Shown here one piece after another: positions 51,167-58,673 of a stretch of 64,000 bases of DNA (position 1 is its first letter; each line of letters opens with the position of its first letter). The notes below the pieces were generated by a model that was given only the letters and a program-made list of their open reading frames with translations, did no database searches and was not told the DNA's origin. Source of the stretch: Pollutimonas sp. M17 (GTDB lineage Bacteria > Pseudomonadota > Gammaproteobacteria > Burkholderiales > Burkholderiaceae_B); NCBI RefSeq assembly GCF_025836975.1, contig NZ_CP107548.1:310001-374000 (forward strand), read 5' to 3'. A program made the position numbers and the translations under genes.

Positions 51167-52023
51167 GATTCGCCGATACGGAGTTCGATCCCTATACATT
51201 GACCCCGCCCGCCAGCAGCGCCATTCCGCTGGTATGCGATTCGCCGCACAGCGGCGTGGTCTATCCGTCCGACTTCCAGAGCTGCCTGCCGGTCTCGGTG
51301 CTGCGCTCGGGCGAGGACACCTATGTGGAAGAACTGTGGCAGGCCATACCGTCGGTCGGCGGAACCTTGCTGGCCGCCAATTTTCCGCGCACGTATATCG
51401 ACCCCAATCGTGAAGAGGACGACATCGACCCGAACATCCTGGCCGAGCCCTGGACGACCGAACTGCATCCCACCGAAAAATCGCGCCTGGGACATGGGCT
51501 GATCTGGAGCAAGGCGCGCGATCAGCCCGTCTATGACCGCAAGCTCTGGGTGGCCGAGGTGGAGAACCGCATCGCCACCTACCATCAGCCCTATCATCAG
51601 GCCTTGCAGCGCGAGATCGACGCGGCGCATGAACGCTTCGGCGTCGTATGGCACCTGAACCTGCATTCCATGCCCTCGGATTCCTACGAGGTGCTGGAAA
51701 TCGACACCGACAAGCCGCTGGCGGATTTCGTGCTGGGCGACCGCGACGGCACGACCTGCGATCCGACCCTCATCGGCATCATCGAGGATTTCCTGCTGCA
51801 GCGCGGCTACACCGTGGCGCGCAACGACCCTTTCAAGGGCGTGGCCCTGATCGCGCGCATCGGCCGGCCCGAGGAAAACCGGCACAGCCTGCAGATCGAA
51901 GTGAATCGACGCCTGTATATGGATGAGCAAAGCTATGAGCGATCCGTCAACTTCGAGAACCTTCAGCGCGATATATCGGAGCTGAGCGTAGCCGTGGCGG
52001 AGTTCGTCAGGTCGGTCATGTAG
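51163..52023 (+). CDS. N-formylglutamate amidohydrolase-like zinc hydrolase
   Basis: A 286-residue metal hydrolase: LVCDSPHSGVVYPSDF at the N-terminus (metal-binding DSPHSG), ANFPRTYIDPNREEDDI, LNLHSMPSDSYE and RIGRPEENRHSLQIEVNRRL. The family cleaves N-formylglutamate or related N-acyl amino acids. It is coupled to the transporter ATPase by ATGA overlap and is not near histidine-utilisation genes, so an imported N-acyl compound is a likelier substrate than a Hut intermediate. This is the last gene of the operon. Confidence 0.88.
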   Translation: MRFADTEFDPYTLTPPASSAIPLVCDSPHSGVVYPSDFQSCLPVSVLRSGEDTYVEELWQAIPSVGGTLLAANFPRTYIDPNREEDDIDPNILAEPWTTELHPTEKSRLGHGLIWSKARDQPVYDRKLWVAEVENRIATYHQPYHQALQREIDAAHERFGVVWHLNLHSMPSDSYEVLEIDTDKPLADFVLGDRDGTTCDPTLIGIIEDFLLQRGYTVARNDPFKGVALIARIGRPEENRHSLQIEVNRRLYMDEQSYERSVNFENLQRDISELSVAVAEFVRSVM

Positions 52024-52085
52024 GCGGGGCGCCCGGCCTTGGCGGACACGCCGCCGGGCGGCTTCCCTTCTGGCGTTGATGGGCC

Positions 52086-52577
52086 CTAGCGGGCAGGCCC
52101 CGCCATGCTGAGCAAGCCGGCCGTCATTTTCTGTTCGCTGCTCAGCTTGGAGTCGTTCAAAAGCTTGACCAGCGCATTGTTGGCCATGGCGAGCGCCGAG
52201 ATCAGCGTGGAAACCTCGACTTGCAGGCGATCGATGCGCTGGCGGCGCTGGTCGTCGGGCAGTGTATGGTCCGCCATGGCTTTGTTCAGCTCACGCAGCT
52301 TTTCCTGCAATGCCGCCCTTAATTCGCGTATCCGCTTCAGCGCTTCTTTCACGGCGGTCGGCAGGTCGCTGTCTTCGATGTCCTGATCCCTGGCTTTGGA
52401 AGGCGAGGACAGGCTCAGGCCGGCGGGTGAAAGGCTGACGTTTATGCGGTTGTCTGCTTGCAGGGCAGGGGCCGGGTGGCCGACCGGTTTCGCGTCGGCC
52501 GGCGAGGCGGAGGAAGCGAGGCCGGCCTGGGCACTGTAAGCATCCAGAGCGGGAAAGTCGGAAATCCGGCTGGACAT
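52086..52577 (-). CDS. Hypothetical helical protein, 163 residues
   Basis: No family recognised. The first about 70 residues are low in complexity and probably disordered (rich in serine, alanine, proline). Residues about 75-140 form a long amphipathic helix region (ALKRIRELRAALQEKLRELN, then DRLQVEVSTLISALAMANN) likely to be a coiled coil. There is no signal peptide. AAGGAAT precedes the start at 52577. It converges on the amidohydrolase gene and is 152 bp downstream of the C45 hydrolase gene. Confidence 0.7.
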   Translation of the reverse strand: MSSRISDFPALDAYSAQAGLASSASPADAKPVGHPAPALQADNRINVSLSPAGLSLSSPSKARDQDIEDSDLPTAVKEALKRIRELRAALQEKLRELNKAMADHTLPDDQRRQRIDRLQVEVSTLISALAMANNALVKLLNDSKLSSEQKMTAGLLSMAGPAR

Positions 52578-52728
52578 GGCATTCCTTTTCGCGGAGAGCC
52601 GCAAGAAACAGGAGGGACGGGGCGGCATTCGGAAGACGCCCGGGCAAGCCAAAGACTGCCCATACGCTGTTTACGGCATGCTGCCGGAGATCTTTACGTC
52701 CAGCCGTCCCAAGGGCGCCGCCGGCGCC

Positions 52729-53745
52729 TCATGCCAGGGCGGCGTCGGCCAGCGTGAAGCGCGCGGCCTGGCCGGGACGTTCATATACCTGCCAGTCCAC
52801 CCGGTCGGGTCCTACATGGATGTCGGCGGTGGCCATGGTGTTTTCGTTGTCGCTGTCCCGAGGTGCGTCGCGGTAGATGGGAAACTCGCGGTCCGACTGA
52901 TTGGCCAGGACGGCCAGCGGATCGGTGTGCAGGCCATCGAGCAGCATTTCGCCATGCTGTTGACGGTGCCGCGACGATTCGGTGACGACCTGCGGGAAGC
53001 CGGCCATGCCGGCGTGAATCACGTGGTTGGCATGCAGGGCGGCCCGCTGGACGGCCTGGGCCGATACGCCCATGGCGTTGAACTCCACGCTGTACAGCTC
53101 GGTCCGGCCGCGTTGCGCCAGGCTGAGGTGGAAGCCCCCCGCCCGCGACATGCCGCGCAGCACGCCCAGTGCGTCCTGGATGCTGGATTGGTTCAGCAGG
53201 GCGCGCGTCAGCACCATGCGAGGCAGGCCGATGGCCACCTGGCGGGAGCGCAGGTTGTTGACCGTCATGGCCAGGCCGGCCTGGGTCACCGCGAAGGTAT
53301 GGCCGGGTATCGAAGCCGGATAGATGAACGAGGCGAATCCCGGACCGTTGTCGGGGGCGAAAAGCCCGATGCCGCAGTGGCCGTGGAAGCCGGGGTCGCC
53401 GTCCTCGTTGTGGGTGATACGCGGCCCGCCGGTCAGGGGCAGCTGCACGGTGGTGCAGCCGTCGGGCGCCATGGACCACAGGTCACCCCGGCAATTCCAC
53501 AGGAACACGTCGTCGGGCGGCAACTGCAGTCCGTCGGCCAGGCCCAGGAGCTCCTGCCGGACTTCGGGAAAGTACCGCTCGGTCAGATCCGCCATGGCCT
53601 TGGCCGCCGCGCTGCCGCGCCAGGCCATGACGCTGTCCCAGGACGGCGATTCGATCAGGTAGGAATGGGCGGCCTCGGCGCCGAACCTGCCCAGCGCTTG
53701 CCCGATCTGGAAGGGCGACCCCGATAGCTCGATGAGTTTCAACAT
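52729..53745 (-). CDS. C45-family autoproteolytic acyltransferase/amidase
   Basis: A 338-residue Ntn-hydrolase of the kind that includes isopenicillin N acyltransferase. The predicted self-cleavage site is G96-C97 in APDGCTTVQLP, giving an N-terminal cysteine nucleophile. HNEDGDPGFHGHCGIGL and GLAMTVNNLRSRQVAIGLPR are family features. Bacterial members hydrolyse or transfer acyl groups on amino compounds. The gene is 8 bp behind the RpiR regulator on the same strand, and the amidohydrolase and transporter lie just beyond. The substrate is unknown. Confidence 0.85.
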   Translation of the reverse strand: MLKLIELSGSPFQIGQALGRFGAEAAHSYLIESPSWDSVMAWRGSAAAKAMADLTERYFPEVRQELLGLADGLQLPPDDVFLWNCRGDLWSMAPDGCTTVQLPLTGGPRITHNEDGDPGFHGHCGIGLFAPDNGPGFASFIYPASIPGHTFAVTQAGLAMTVNNLRSRQVAIGLPRMVLTRALLNQSSIQDALGVLRGMSRAGGFHLSLAQRGRTELYSVEFNAMGVSAQAVQRAALHANHVIHAGMAGFPQVVTESSRHRQQHGEMLLDGLHTDPLAVLANQSDREFPIYRDAPRDSDNENTMATADIHVGPDRVDWQVYERPGQAARFTLADAALA

Positions 53746-53753
53746 GGCTGAAC

Positions 53754-54635
53754 CTATTTCGTACTTAAATACGCACCGGTCCGGTGCAATTGATCTTCGG
53801 CCTGGGCAATGCCGTCGATGGCTTGTTTGCCCGCCTTGGCCAGAAGCTGTTCGATCAGAACCTCCACCAGGGCCACCGCCGCCGCGCTGGAGGGAAAGAA
53901 GGAGTGTGTCTCCGTCGAAAAAACCAGGACGCAATCGGCATCGAGCGCAATCGGCGCCACCACGCTGTCGCAGATGGCCAGGATGCGGCTGCCCGCCTGG
54001 CGCGCGGCCTGGGCGACCCGCATGGCCTCTTGCGAATAGGGGGCGAAGCCGATGATGACGACGACGTCCCCCCGGGCGATGGCGCGCAGCTCCATTTCCA
54101 GTGTGCCGGCATCGGCGCGCAGGGCCGTGACCGAGGGGCGGAACAGGCGATACAGGTACTGGAAGGTGAAGGCGGGGGCGAACGAGGCGCGAAAGCCCGC
54201 CACGTGCACCTGCCTGGCCTTGGACAGAAGCTGTACGGCAATCGGCAGGCGCTGCGCGTTGGCCTGCTCCAGGCGCTTGATGTTGCCGGCCTGGGTGGCC
54301 ATCGCCCGGCCCAGCGCGTCGCCCGATTTCTTGCCGCTCATGAGCTTGCGCGCCTGGTCGGCATAGGCCTTGGGCGCCTGCCGCAAGGATTGGACGAATA
54401 CGCCTTTCAGGTCATCCCAGCCCGGATAGCCCAGGGATTGGGCCAGGCGCACCAGTGTGGCAGGCTGTACGCCGGCTTGCGCGGCCACCTTGCGCATCGA
54501 GGCGATGGGCACCTCGTTGGGAAAATCCAGCAAGTACCTGGCACCCACCTGGAATTGCGGGGTCATGCCGGAAAACTGGCTGCGTATGCGCGCGCTCAGC
54601 GCTTCCAGGGTTTGAGGAATCTGCGTGTCGGTCAT
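53754..54635 (-). CDS. RpiR-family transcriptional regulator
   Basis: A 293-residue regulator with an N-terminal helix-turn-helix (PIASMRKVAAQAGVQPATLV, then RLAQSLGYPGWDDLKGVFVQ) and a C-terminal SIS domain (VHVAGFRASFAPAFTFQYLY, then IARGDVVVIIGFAPYSQEAM). SIS domains usually bind phosphosugars, but this subgroup is often found with amino-acid or peptide catabolic genes. It is divergent from the aminotransferase and co-directional with the C45 gene. The ATG at 54635 is preferred to a GTG at 54641. Confidence 0.9.
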   Translation of the reverse strand: MTDTQIPQTLEALSARIRSQFSGMTPQFQVGARYLLDFPNEVPIASMRKVAAQAGVQPATLVRLAQSLGYPGWDDLKGVFVQSLRQAPKAYADQARKLMSGKKSGDALGRAMATQAGNIKRLEQANAQRLPIAVQLLSKARQVHVAGFRASFAPAFTFQYLYRLFRPSVTALRADAGTLEMELRAIARGDVVVIIGFAPYSQEAMRVAQAARQAGSRILAICDSVVAPIALDADCVLVFSTETHSFFPSSAAAVALVEVLIEQLLAKAGKQAIDGIAQAEDQLHRTGAYLSTK

Positions 54636-54656
54636 GATCACGATTATATTGATTTA

Positions 54657-54693
54657 TTTGTTGCTTGGTATATTATATAAACAACATTTGTTG
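54657..54693. promoter_or_regulatory. Repeated TTTGTTG elements and a CAACA-TT-TGTTG palindrome
   Basis: TTTGTTG occurs at 54657-54663 and again at 54687-54693, exactly 30 bp apart, close to three helical turns. The second copy is half of the palindrome CAACA-TT-TGTTG (54682-54693). Between them lies the AT-rich TATTATATAA. The site is in the 79-bp gap between the RpiR regulator and the aminotransferase gene, and is a likely RpiR operator. Confidence 0.45.
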
Positions 54694-54714
54694 AATTTAT
54701 CGGCCGCCATCATC

Positions 54715-56040
54715 ATGACACACGTTTTCCATCGCAACCCCAAGCAGCAACTCGACCTGGCCGTGCGCGGCCAGGGCATCCGGATTTTCGACCAGAACGG
54801 CAAAGGCTATATCGACGCGTCGGGCGGCGCGGCGGTGTCCTGCCTGGGCCATGGCCATCCCGACGTCATCCAGGCGATCAAAGACCAGCTGGATACGGTG
54901 GCCTATGCGCATTCGTCGTTTTTCACCACGCAGGTCACCGAGGATCTGGCCGATTTCCTGCAGCAGCGTTCGCCGGGCGACCTGGATCATGTGTACTTTG
55001 TTTCGGGCGGCTCCGAAGCGGTCGAGGCGGCGCTGAAGCTGGCGCGCCAGTATTTCGTTGAAACCGGGCAGCCGTCGCGCCGCCATTTCATCGCGCGGCG
55101 GCAAAGCTATCACGGCAACACGCTGGGCGCCCTGGCCATAGGCGGCAACGCATGGCGCCGCGAGCCTTTCCTGCCTTTGCTGGTGCCGGCGCACCATGTG
55201 TCGCCCTGCTACGCCTATCGCGACCAGCTTCCCGGCGAAACCGAGGAAGGCTACGCGCAGCGGCTGGCACAAGAGCTGGACGACAAGATCCGTGAACTGG
55301 GCGCCGAGAATGTGGCGGCCTTCGTGGCGGAAACCGTGGTCGGCGCCACCGCCGGCGCGCTCGCTCCGGTCAAGACGTATTTGCAGCGCGTGCGCGAGGT
55401 CTGCGACCGCCACGGCGTGCTGTTGATTCTGGACGAGGTGATGTCCGGCATGGGGCGCACGGGTCATTTGTTTGCCTGCGCCGAGGACGGCATCGTGCCC
55501 GATATCGTCGCCATCGCCAAGGGCCTGGGCGCGGGCTACCAGCCCATAGGGGCCATGATTGCCAGCAGCCGCATCTACGATGCCATCGTGGGCGGCAGCG
55601 GCTTCTTCCAGCATGGCCACACTTATATGGGGCATGCCACGGCCTGCGCGGCTGCGCTGGCGGTGCAGCAGGTGATCGAGCGCGACAATCTGCTGGACAA
55701 TGTGCTGGCGCGCGGCGAGCAGTTGCGCAACGAGTTGCGCGGGGCCCTGGGCAAACACCCGAATGTGGGCGATATACGCGGCCGCGGCCTGTTCGTGGGT
55801 GTGGAGTTCGTGCAGGACAAGGACAGCAAGGCGACGCTGGATCCGGCCCGCAAGACGCACGCCCTGCTGAAGAAGCAGGCGATGCAGAACGGCCTGATGA
55901 TGTACCCGATGGGCGGTACGATAGACGGGGTGCATGGCGATCATGTGTTGCTGGCGCCGCCCTTTATTTGCACGGAGGCCGACATCGGCGAGATCGTGTC
56001 GCGTTTCGCCGCTACCGTAAACCAGGTGCTGCCCGCCTGA
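54715..56040 (+). CDS. Class III PLP-dependent aminotransferase
   Basis: A 441-residue fold-type I aminotransferase: IDASGGAAVSCLGHGHPDVI, then FVSGGSEAVEAALKLARQYF, the PLP-binding ILDEVMSGMGRTGHLFACA and the lysine in DIVAIAKGLGAGYQPIGAMI. The group includes omega-amino acid and diamine transaminases. Divergent from the RpiR gene, it probably removes the amino group freed by the neighbouring amidases. The start at 54715 lacks a clear ribosome-binding site but matches the family N-terminus; upstream sequence is non-coding in character. Confidence 0.9.
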   Translation: MTHVFHRNPKQQLDLAVRGQGIRIFDQNGKGYIDASGGAAVSCLGHGHPDVIQAIKDQLDTVAYAHSSFFTTQVTEDLADFLQQRSPGDLDHVYFVSGGSEAVEAALKLARQYFVETGQPSRRHFIARRQSYHGNTLGALAIGGNAWRREPFLPLLVPAHHVSPCYAYRDQLPGETEEGYAQRLAQELDDKIRELGAENVAAFVAETVVGATAGALAPVKTYLQRVREVCDRHGVLLILDEVMSGMGRTGHLFACAEDGIVPDIVAIAKGLGAGYQPIGAMIASSRIYDAIVGGSGFFQHGHTYMGHATACAAALAVQQVIERDNLLDNVLARGEQLRNELRGALGKHPNVGDIRGRGLFVGVEFVQDKDSKATLDPARKTHALLKKQAMQNGLMMYPMGGTIDGVHGDHVLLAPPFICTEADIGEIVSRFAATVNQVLPA

Positions 56041-56142
56041 TTGTCACCGCCGCAAGCCGGTGGCGCGCCGCTGTCGCAGGGTGCGTTCGAGGGGCTGCGG
56101 CATACTTGAATTCATTCTTTTTCTATTCCAGGAAGCCCGCTC

Positions 56143-56667
56143 ATGGCCCGTTTACCTTACGCCGATCTATCCCATCCCGAAGTCAGTCCGCTGGTCGAGC
56201 AGATTGTGGCGGAGCGCGGCAGCGTTCTGCACCTGTACCAGATGTTGCTGCAAAGCCCGCAGGTGGCGCGCGGCTGGCTGAATCACTTGACGGGAATACG
56301 TCATAACAGTTCTTTGCCGGGGGATCTGCGCGAGATGGTGATCATGCGTATTGCGATTCTGAATGGGGCGCCGTACGAGGCGGATCAGCATGCGCCGATT
56401 GCGCTGAAGGAAGGAATGACGCAGGGGCAGCTGGATGCGCTGAACGACTGGAAGTCGTCGACGCTGTTCAGCGACAGGGAAAGGGCGGTGCTGGCCTATA
56501 CGGATACGATGACGCGGGATGTTCAGGTGCCAGATGGGGTGTTCGATGCGGTGAAGGTGTATTTCGAGCCGAAGCAGATGGTGGAGTTGACGGCTACGAT
56601 TGCGACGTACAACATGGTGTCACGTTTTCTGGAAGCGTTGCAGATTCATACGCATGATGAGCGGTGA
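56143..56667 (+). CDS. Carboxymuconolactone decarboxylase family protein
   Basis: A 174-residue AhpD-like all-helical protein: SSLPGDLREMVIMRIAILNG, then PYEADQHAPIALKEGMT and ELTATIATYNMVSRFLEALQ. No cysteine is present anywhere, so the peroxidase CxxC chemistry of AhpD is not possible. The function may be a lactone decarboxylase-like or isomerase activity. It lies 102 bp after the aminotransferase and may be co-transcribed. The large hairpin element follows. Confidence 0.85.
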   Translation: MARLPYADLSHPEVSPLVEQIVAERGSVLHLYQMLLQSPQVARGWLNHLTGIRHNSSLPGDLREMVIMRIAILNGAPYEADQHAPIALKEGMTQGQLDALNDWKSSTLFSDRERAVLAYTDTMTRDVQVPDGVFDAVKVYFEPKQMVELTATIATYNMVSRFLEALQIHTHDER

Positions 56668-56812
56668 GTGCATGCTCGACGCGGGTGGCTGAAGGCGCTT
56701 GATGTTGCTCTTCATGGGTTGCCGCCTTCAAGATGATCATCGGCCGGAACACAAAATTACGGGTACTTTCTGAAGAGGTTTCTGCATTTTTTTGCGCTTC
56801 AGAGTTCTTAAG

Positions 56813-57044
56813 AAAGGCGGCCGCGGCAGGGGCTGCTCCGGCTTCGCGCTTCACGGCCTTGGCGTTGCCAAGGCTTCCCGTTCCAGCCAGGCCAATCGAG
56901 GCGGGTGTGGAACTCGGCCGGACGGACAGCCCCCGGCTGTCCGTCACCCGCCGGCCTCAAACAGCCACACCCTTGCATCCTCGATTGGCCTGGCTGGAAC
57001 GGCGTGAGCGAGGCGCCTGCGCAGCCCCCGCCGCGGCCGCCTTT
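56813..57044. repeat. 232-bp nested inverted repeat (giant hairpin), element 2
   Basis: Outer arms of 24 bp with one mismatch (56813-56836 with 57021-57044), perfect 24-bp middle arms (56878-56901 with 56979-57002), GGGTGTGG with CCACACCC (56903-56910, 56965-56972) and 11-bp central arms (56921-56931 with 56935-56945, loop CCC). The outer ends read AAAGGC and GCCTTTTT, so the element could end transcription from both converging genes (carboxymuconolactone decarboxylase and adenosyltransferase). The architecture equals element 1 at 41451. The rest of the 406-bp gap (56668-57073) shows no other feature. Confidence 0.85.
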
Positions 57045-57073
57045 TTAGATCGTCGAGATTTGATTTCCTAGTA

Positions 57074-57703
57074 CTAGCGGCCCCACAGCACGTCGGGGCG
57101 GCCGGCTTCGCGGTTCAGGGCGCGGGCCAGGACGAAGCATAGATCGGAAAGGCGATTCAGGTATTGCTTGACGGGCTCGTTGACGGCGGTCGTCGGAGGG
57201 TGGGCGCCATCGTTCTGGCTTTCCATGGCTGCTGCATCGGGCGTGTCGCCGCGATGCGCCGCATTGCCGTGGGCCGTTTCCGCCTTGTCCAGGGCAATGA
57301 CCGAGCGTTCGGCGCGCCGGCATACGGTGCGCGCCATGTGGGCCAGGGCGGCGGCGCGGGTGCCGCCGGGCAGGATAAATTCCTGCAGTTTGCCCAGGTC
57401 GGCGTTGTAATGGGCCAGCGCCTGTTCCAGAAACAGCACGTGTTCCTTCTTCAGTGCCACGTGGCCGGGGATGCACAGTTCGGCGCCCAGGTCGAACAGG
57501 TCGTTTTGCACGCGGGCAAGCAGGGTGTCGATGTCCTGGGGCAGGGATTCGCTGCGCAGCAGGCCCAGGGTGCTGTTCAGTTCGTCGACGTCGCCCATGG
57601 CGGCGATGCGCGGGGAGTCCTTGTCGACGCGGCTGCCGTCGCCCAGTCCGGTGGTGCCCTTGTCGCCGGTACGGGTGGTGATGATGGACAGGCGTGTGCT
57701 CAT
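57074..57703 (-). CDS. PduO-type cob(I)alamin adenosyltransferase
   Basis: A 209-residue enzyme making adenosylcobalamin: TRTGDKGTTGLGDGSRVDKD (ATP loop), GDVDELNSTLGLLRSE, RTVCRRAERSVIAL and NRLSDLCFVLARALNREAG. About 30 residues between the last two motifs (KAETAHGNAAHRGDT and onward) are low-complexity and look like an insertion not usual in the family. It is followed upstream by a GNAT gene 16 bp away on the same strand. Confidence 0.93.
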   Translation of the reverse strand: MSTRLSIITTRTGDKGTTGLGDGSRVDKDSPRIAAMGDVDELNSTLGLLRSESLPQDIDTLLARVQNDLFDLGAELCIPGHVALKKEHVLFLEQALAHYNADLGKLQEFILPGGTRAAALAHMARTVCRRAERSVIALDKAETAHGNAAHRGDTPDAAAMESQNDGAHPPTTAVNEPVKQYLNRLSDLCFVLARALNREAGRPDVLWGR

Positions 57704-57719
57704 GGTGGATATCTCGTGT

Positions 57720-58223
57720 TCAGTCGGCGGCCAGCCGGTTCAGCGATGGTCCGGTGACGCGGACGATGCGCCACTCGGGCAAGATGTCGGCGCCCAGGTA
57801 TCTGTAGAAGTCGATGGCATTCTGGTTCCAGTCCAGGACCGTCCATTCGAATCGGCCGCAGCCTTGCTCCACGGCCATGCGCGCCAGGTGCTTGAGCGCC
57901 AGCTTGCCCACGCCCCGGCCGCGATGGGCGGGCTGTACGTACAGGTCTTCCAGGTACAGGCCGCGCTTGTCCAGGAAGCTGGAGTAGTTGTGGAACCACA
58001 TGACGTAGGCCACGGGAAGGTCGGGCTGGTCGCTGGTATGGGCGACCAGGCAGTTGGCGGCGGGCTGGGGGCCGAAGAAGCTGGCGTGCAGGCTTGTTTC
58101 GGTGGCCTTGAAGATGTCGGTCAGCTTCTCGAATTGCGCCATTTCACGCATGAGCGCAAGTATATGAGGGATGTCCGCCTGGCGGGCGGCGCGCAATTGG
58201 TAAGCGGGTGTGGCGGATGACAA
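57720..58223 (-). CDS. GNAT-family N-acetyltransferase (diamine acetyltransferase-like)
   Basis: A 167-residue acetyltransferase. YQLRAARQADIPHILALMRE opens the fold, and LYLEDLYVQPAHRGRGVGKL then ALKHLARM is the acetyl-CoA-binding motif. RFEWTVLDWNQNAIDFYRYL is typical of the spermidine/diamine acetyltransferase branch. It lies 16 bp upstream of the cobalamin adenosyltransferase in the same direction. Confidence 0.9.
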   Translation of the reverse strand: MSSATPAYQLRAARQADIPHILALMREMAQFEKLTDIFKATETSLHASFFGPQPAANCLVAHTSDQPDLPVAYVMWFHNYSSFLDKRGLYLEDLYVQPAHRGRGVGKLALKHLARMAVEQGCGRFEWTVLDWNQNAIDFYRYLGADILPEWRIVRVTGPSLNRLAAD

Positions 58224-58276
58224 GCCTGATCCTTGTTTTGGCGTTATGCTGAGTGTATCAATCAGGAGTTTAGCTT

Positions 58277-58579
58277 ATGCAATTCACGAATCGGCAAGGC
58301 ATGCGGGCGCTGGCGGCGGCCCTGGCGCTGACTTCGTTCTACTCGGTTTCCGCGCAGGCCCAGGAGGCCAGCGCATCGGGCGAGGTGCGCCGTGTGGATG
58401 CGGCGGCCGGCAAGGTCACCATCAAGCACGGCGCGATCTCCGATTTGCAGTTGCCCGCCATGACGCTGGTCTACCGGATCGATCCCGCGCTGCTGGCGGG
58501 CATACAGCCGGGCGACAAGGTGAAGTTCACCGCCAGGCGCGAAGGCGGGCAGTACGTGATTATCGAGATCTCCAAGTAA
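58277..58579 (+). CDS. CusF-like periplasmic copper-binding protein with an altered metal site
   Basis: A 100-residue exported small beta-barrel. The signal peptide ends VSAQAQE. The core is ASGEVRRVDAAAGKVTIKHG, then DLQLPAMTLVYRIDP and GDKVKFTARREGG. In E. coli CusF the ligands are one histidine, two methionines in PEMTM and a tryptophan before them. Here the histidine (KHG) and first methionine (PAM) remain, but the second methionine is leucine and the tryptophan position is leucine. Copper binding may be weaker or use other residues. It stands alone, without cusCBA. Confidence 0.85.
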   Translation: MQFTNRQGMRALAAALALTSFYSVSAQAQEASASGEVRRVDAAAGKVTIKHGAISDLQLPAMTLVYRIDPALLAGIQPGDKVKFTARREGGQYVIIEISK

Positions 58580-58585
58580 GTAAAA

Positions 58586-58615
58586 GTGGGCGCCCAGCAT
58601 GGGCGCCCCTTGTCT
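58586..58615 (+). terminator. Terminator-like hairpin after the CusF-like gene
   Basis: GGGCGCCC (58588-58595) and GGGCGCCC (58601-58608) pair around AGCAT; the flanks are A-rich on the left and CTTGTCTTTG on the right. It lies eight bases after the stop and 65 bp before the converging hslU end. Confidence 0.55.
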
Positions 58616-58673
58616 TTGCATGGATAGGCCGGAATGCCGGCCGCGGCAAGGCCTTGGCCGATGGTAGAGGGCT

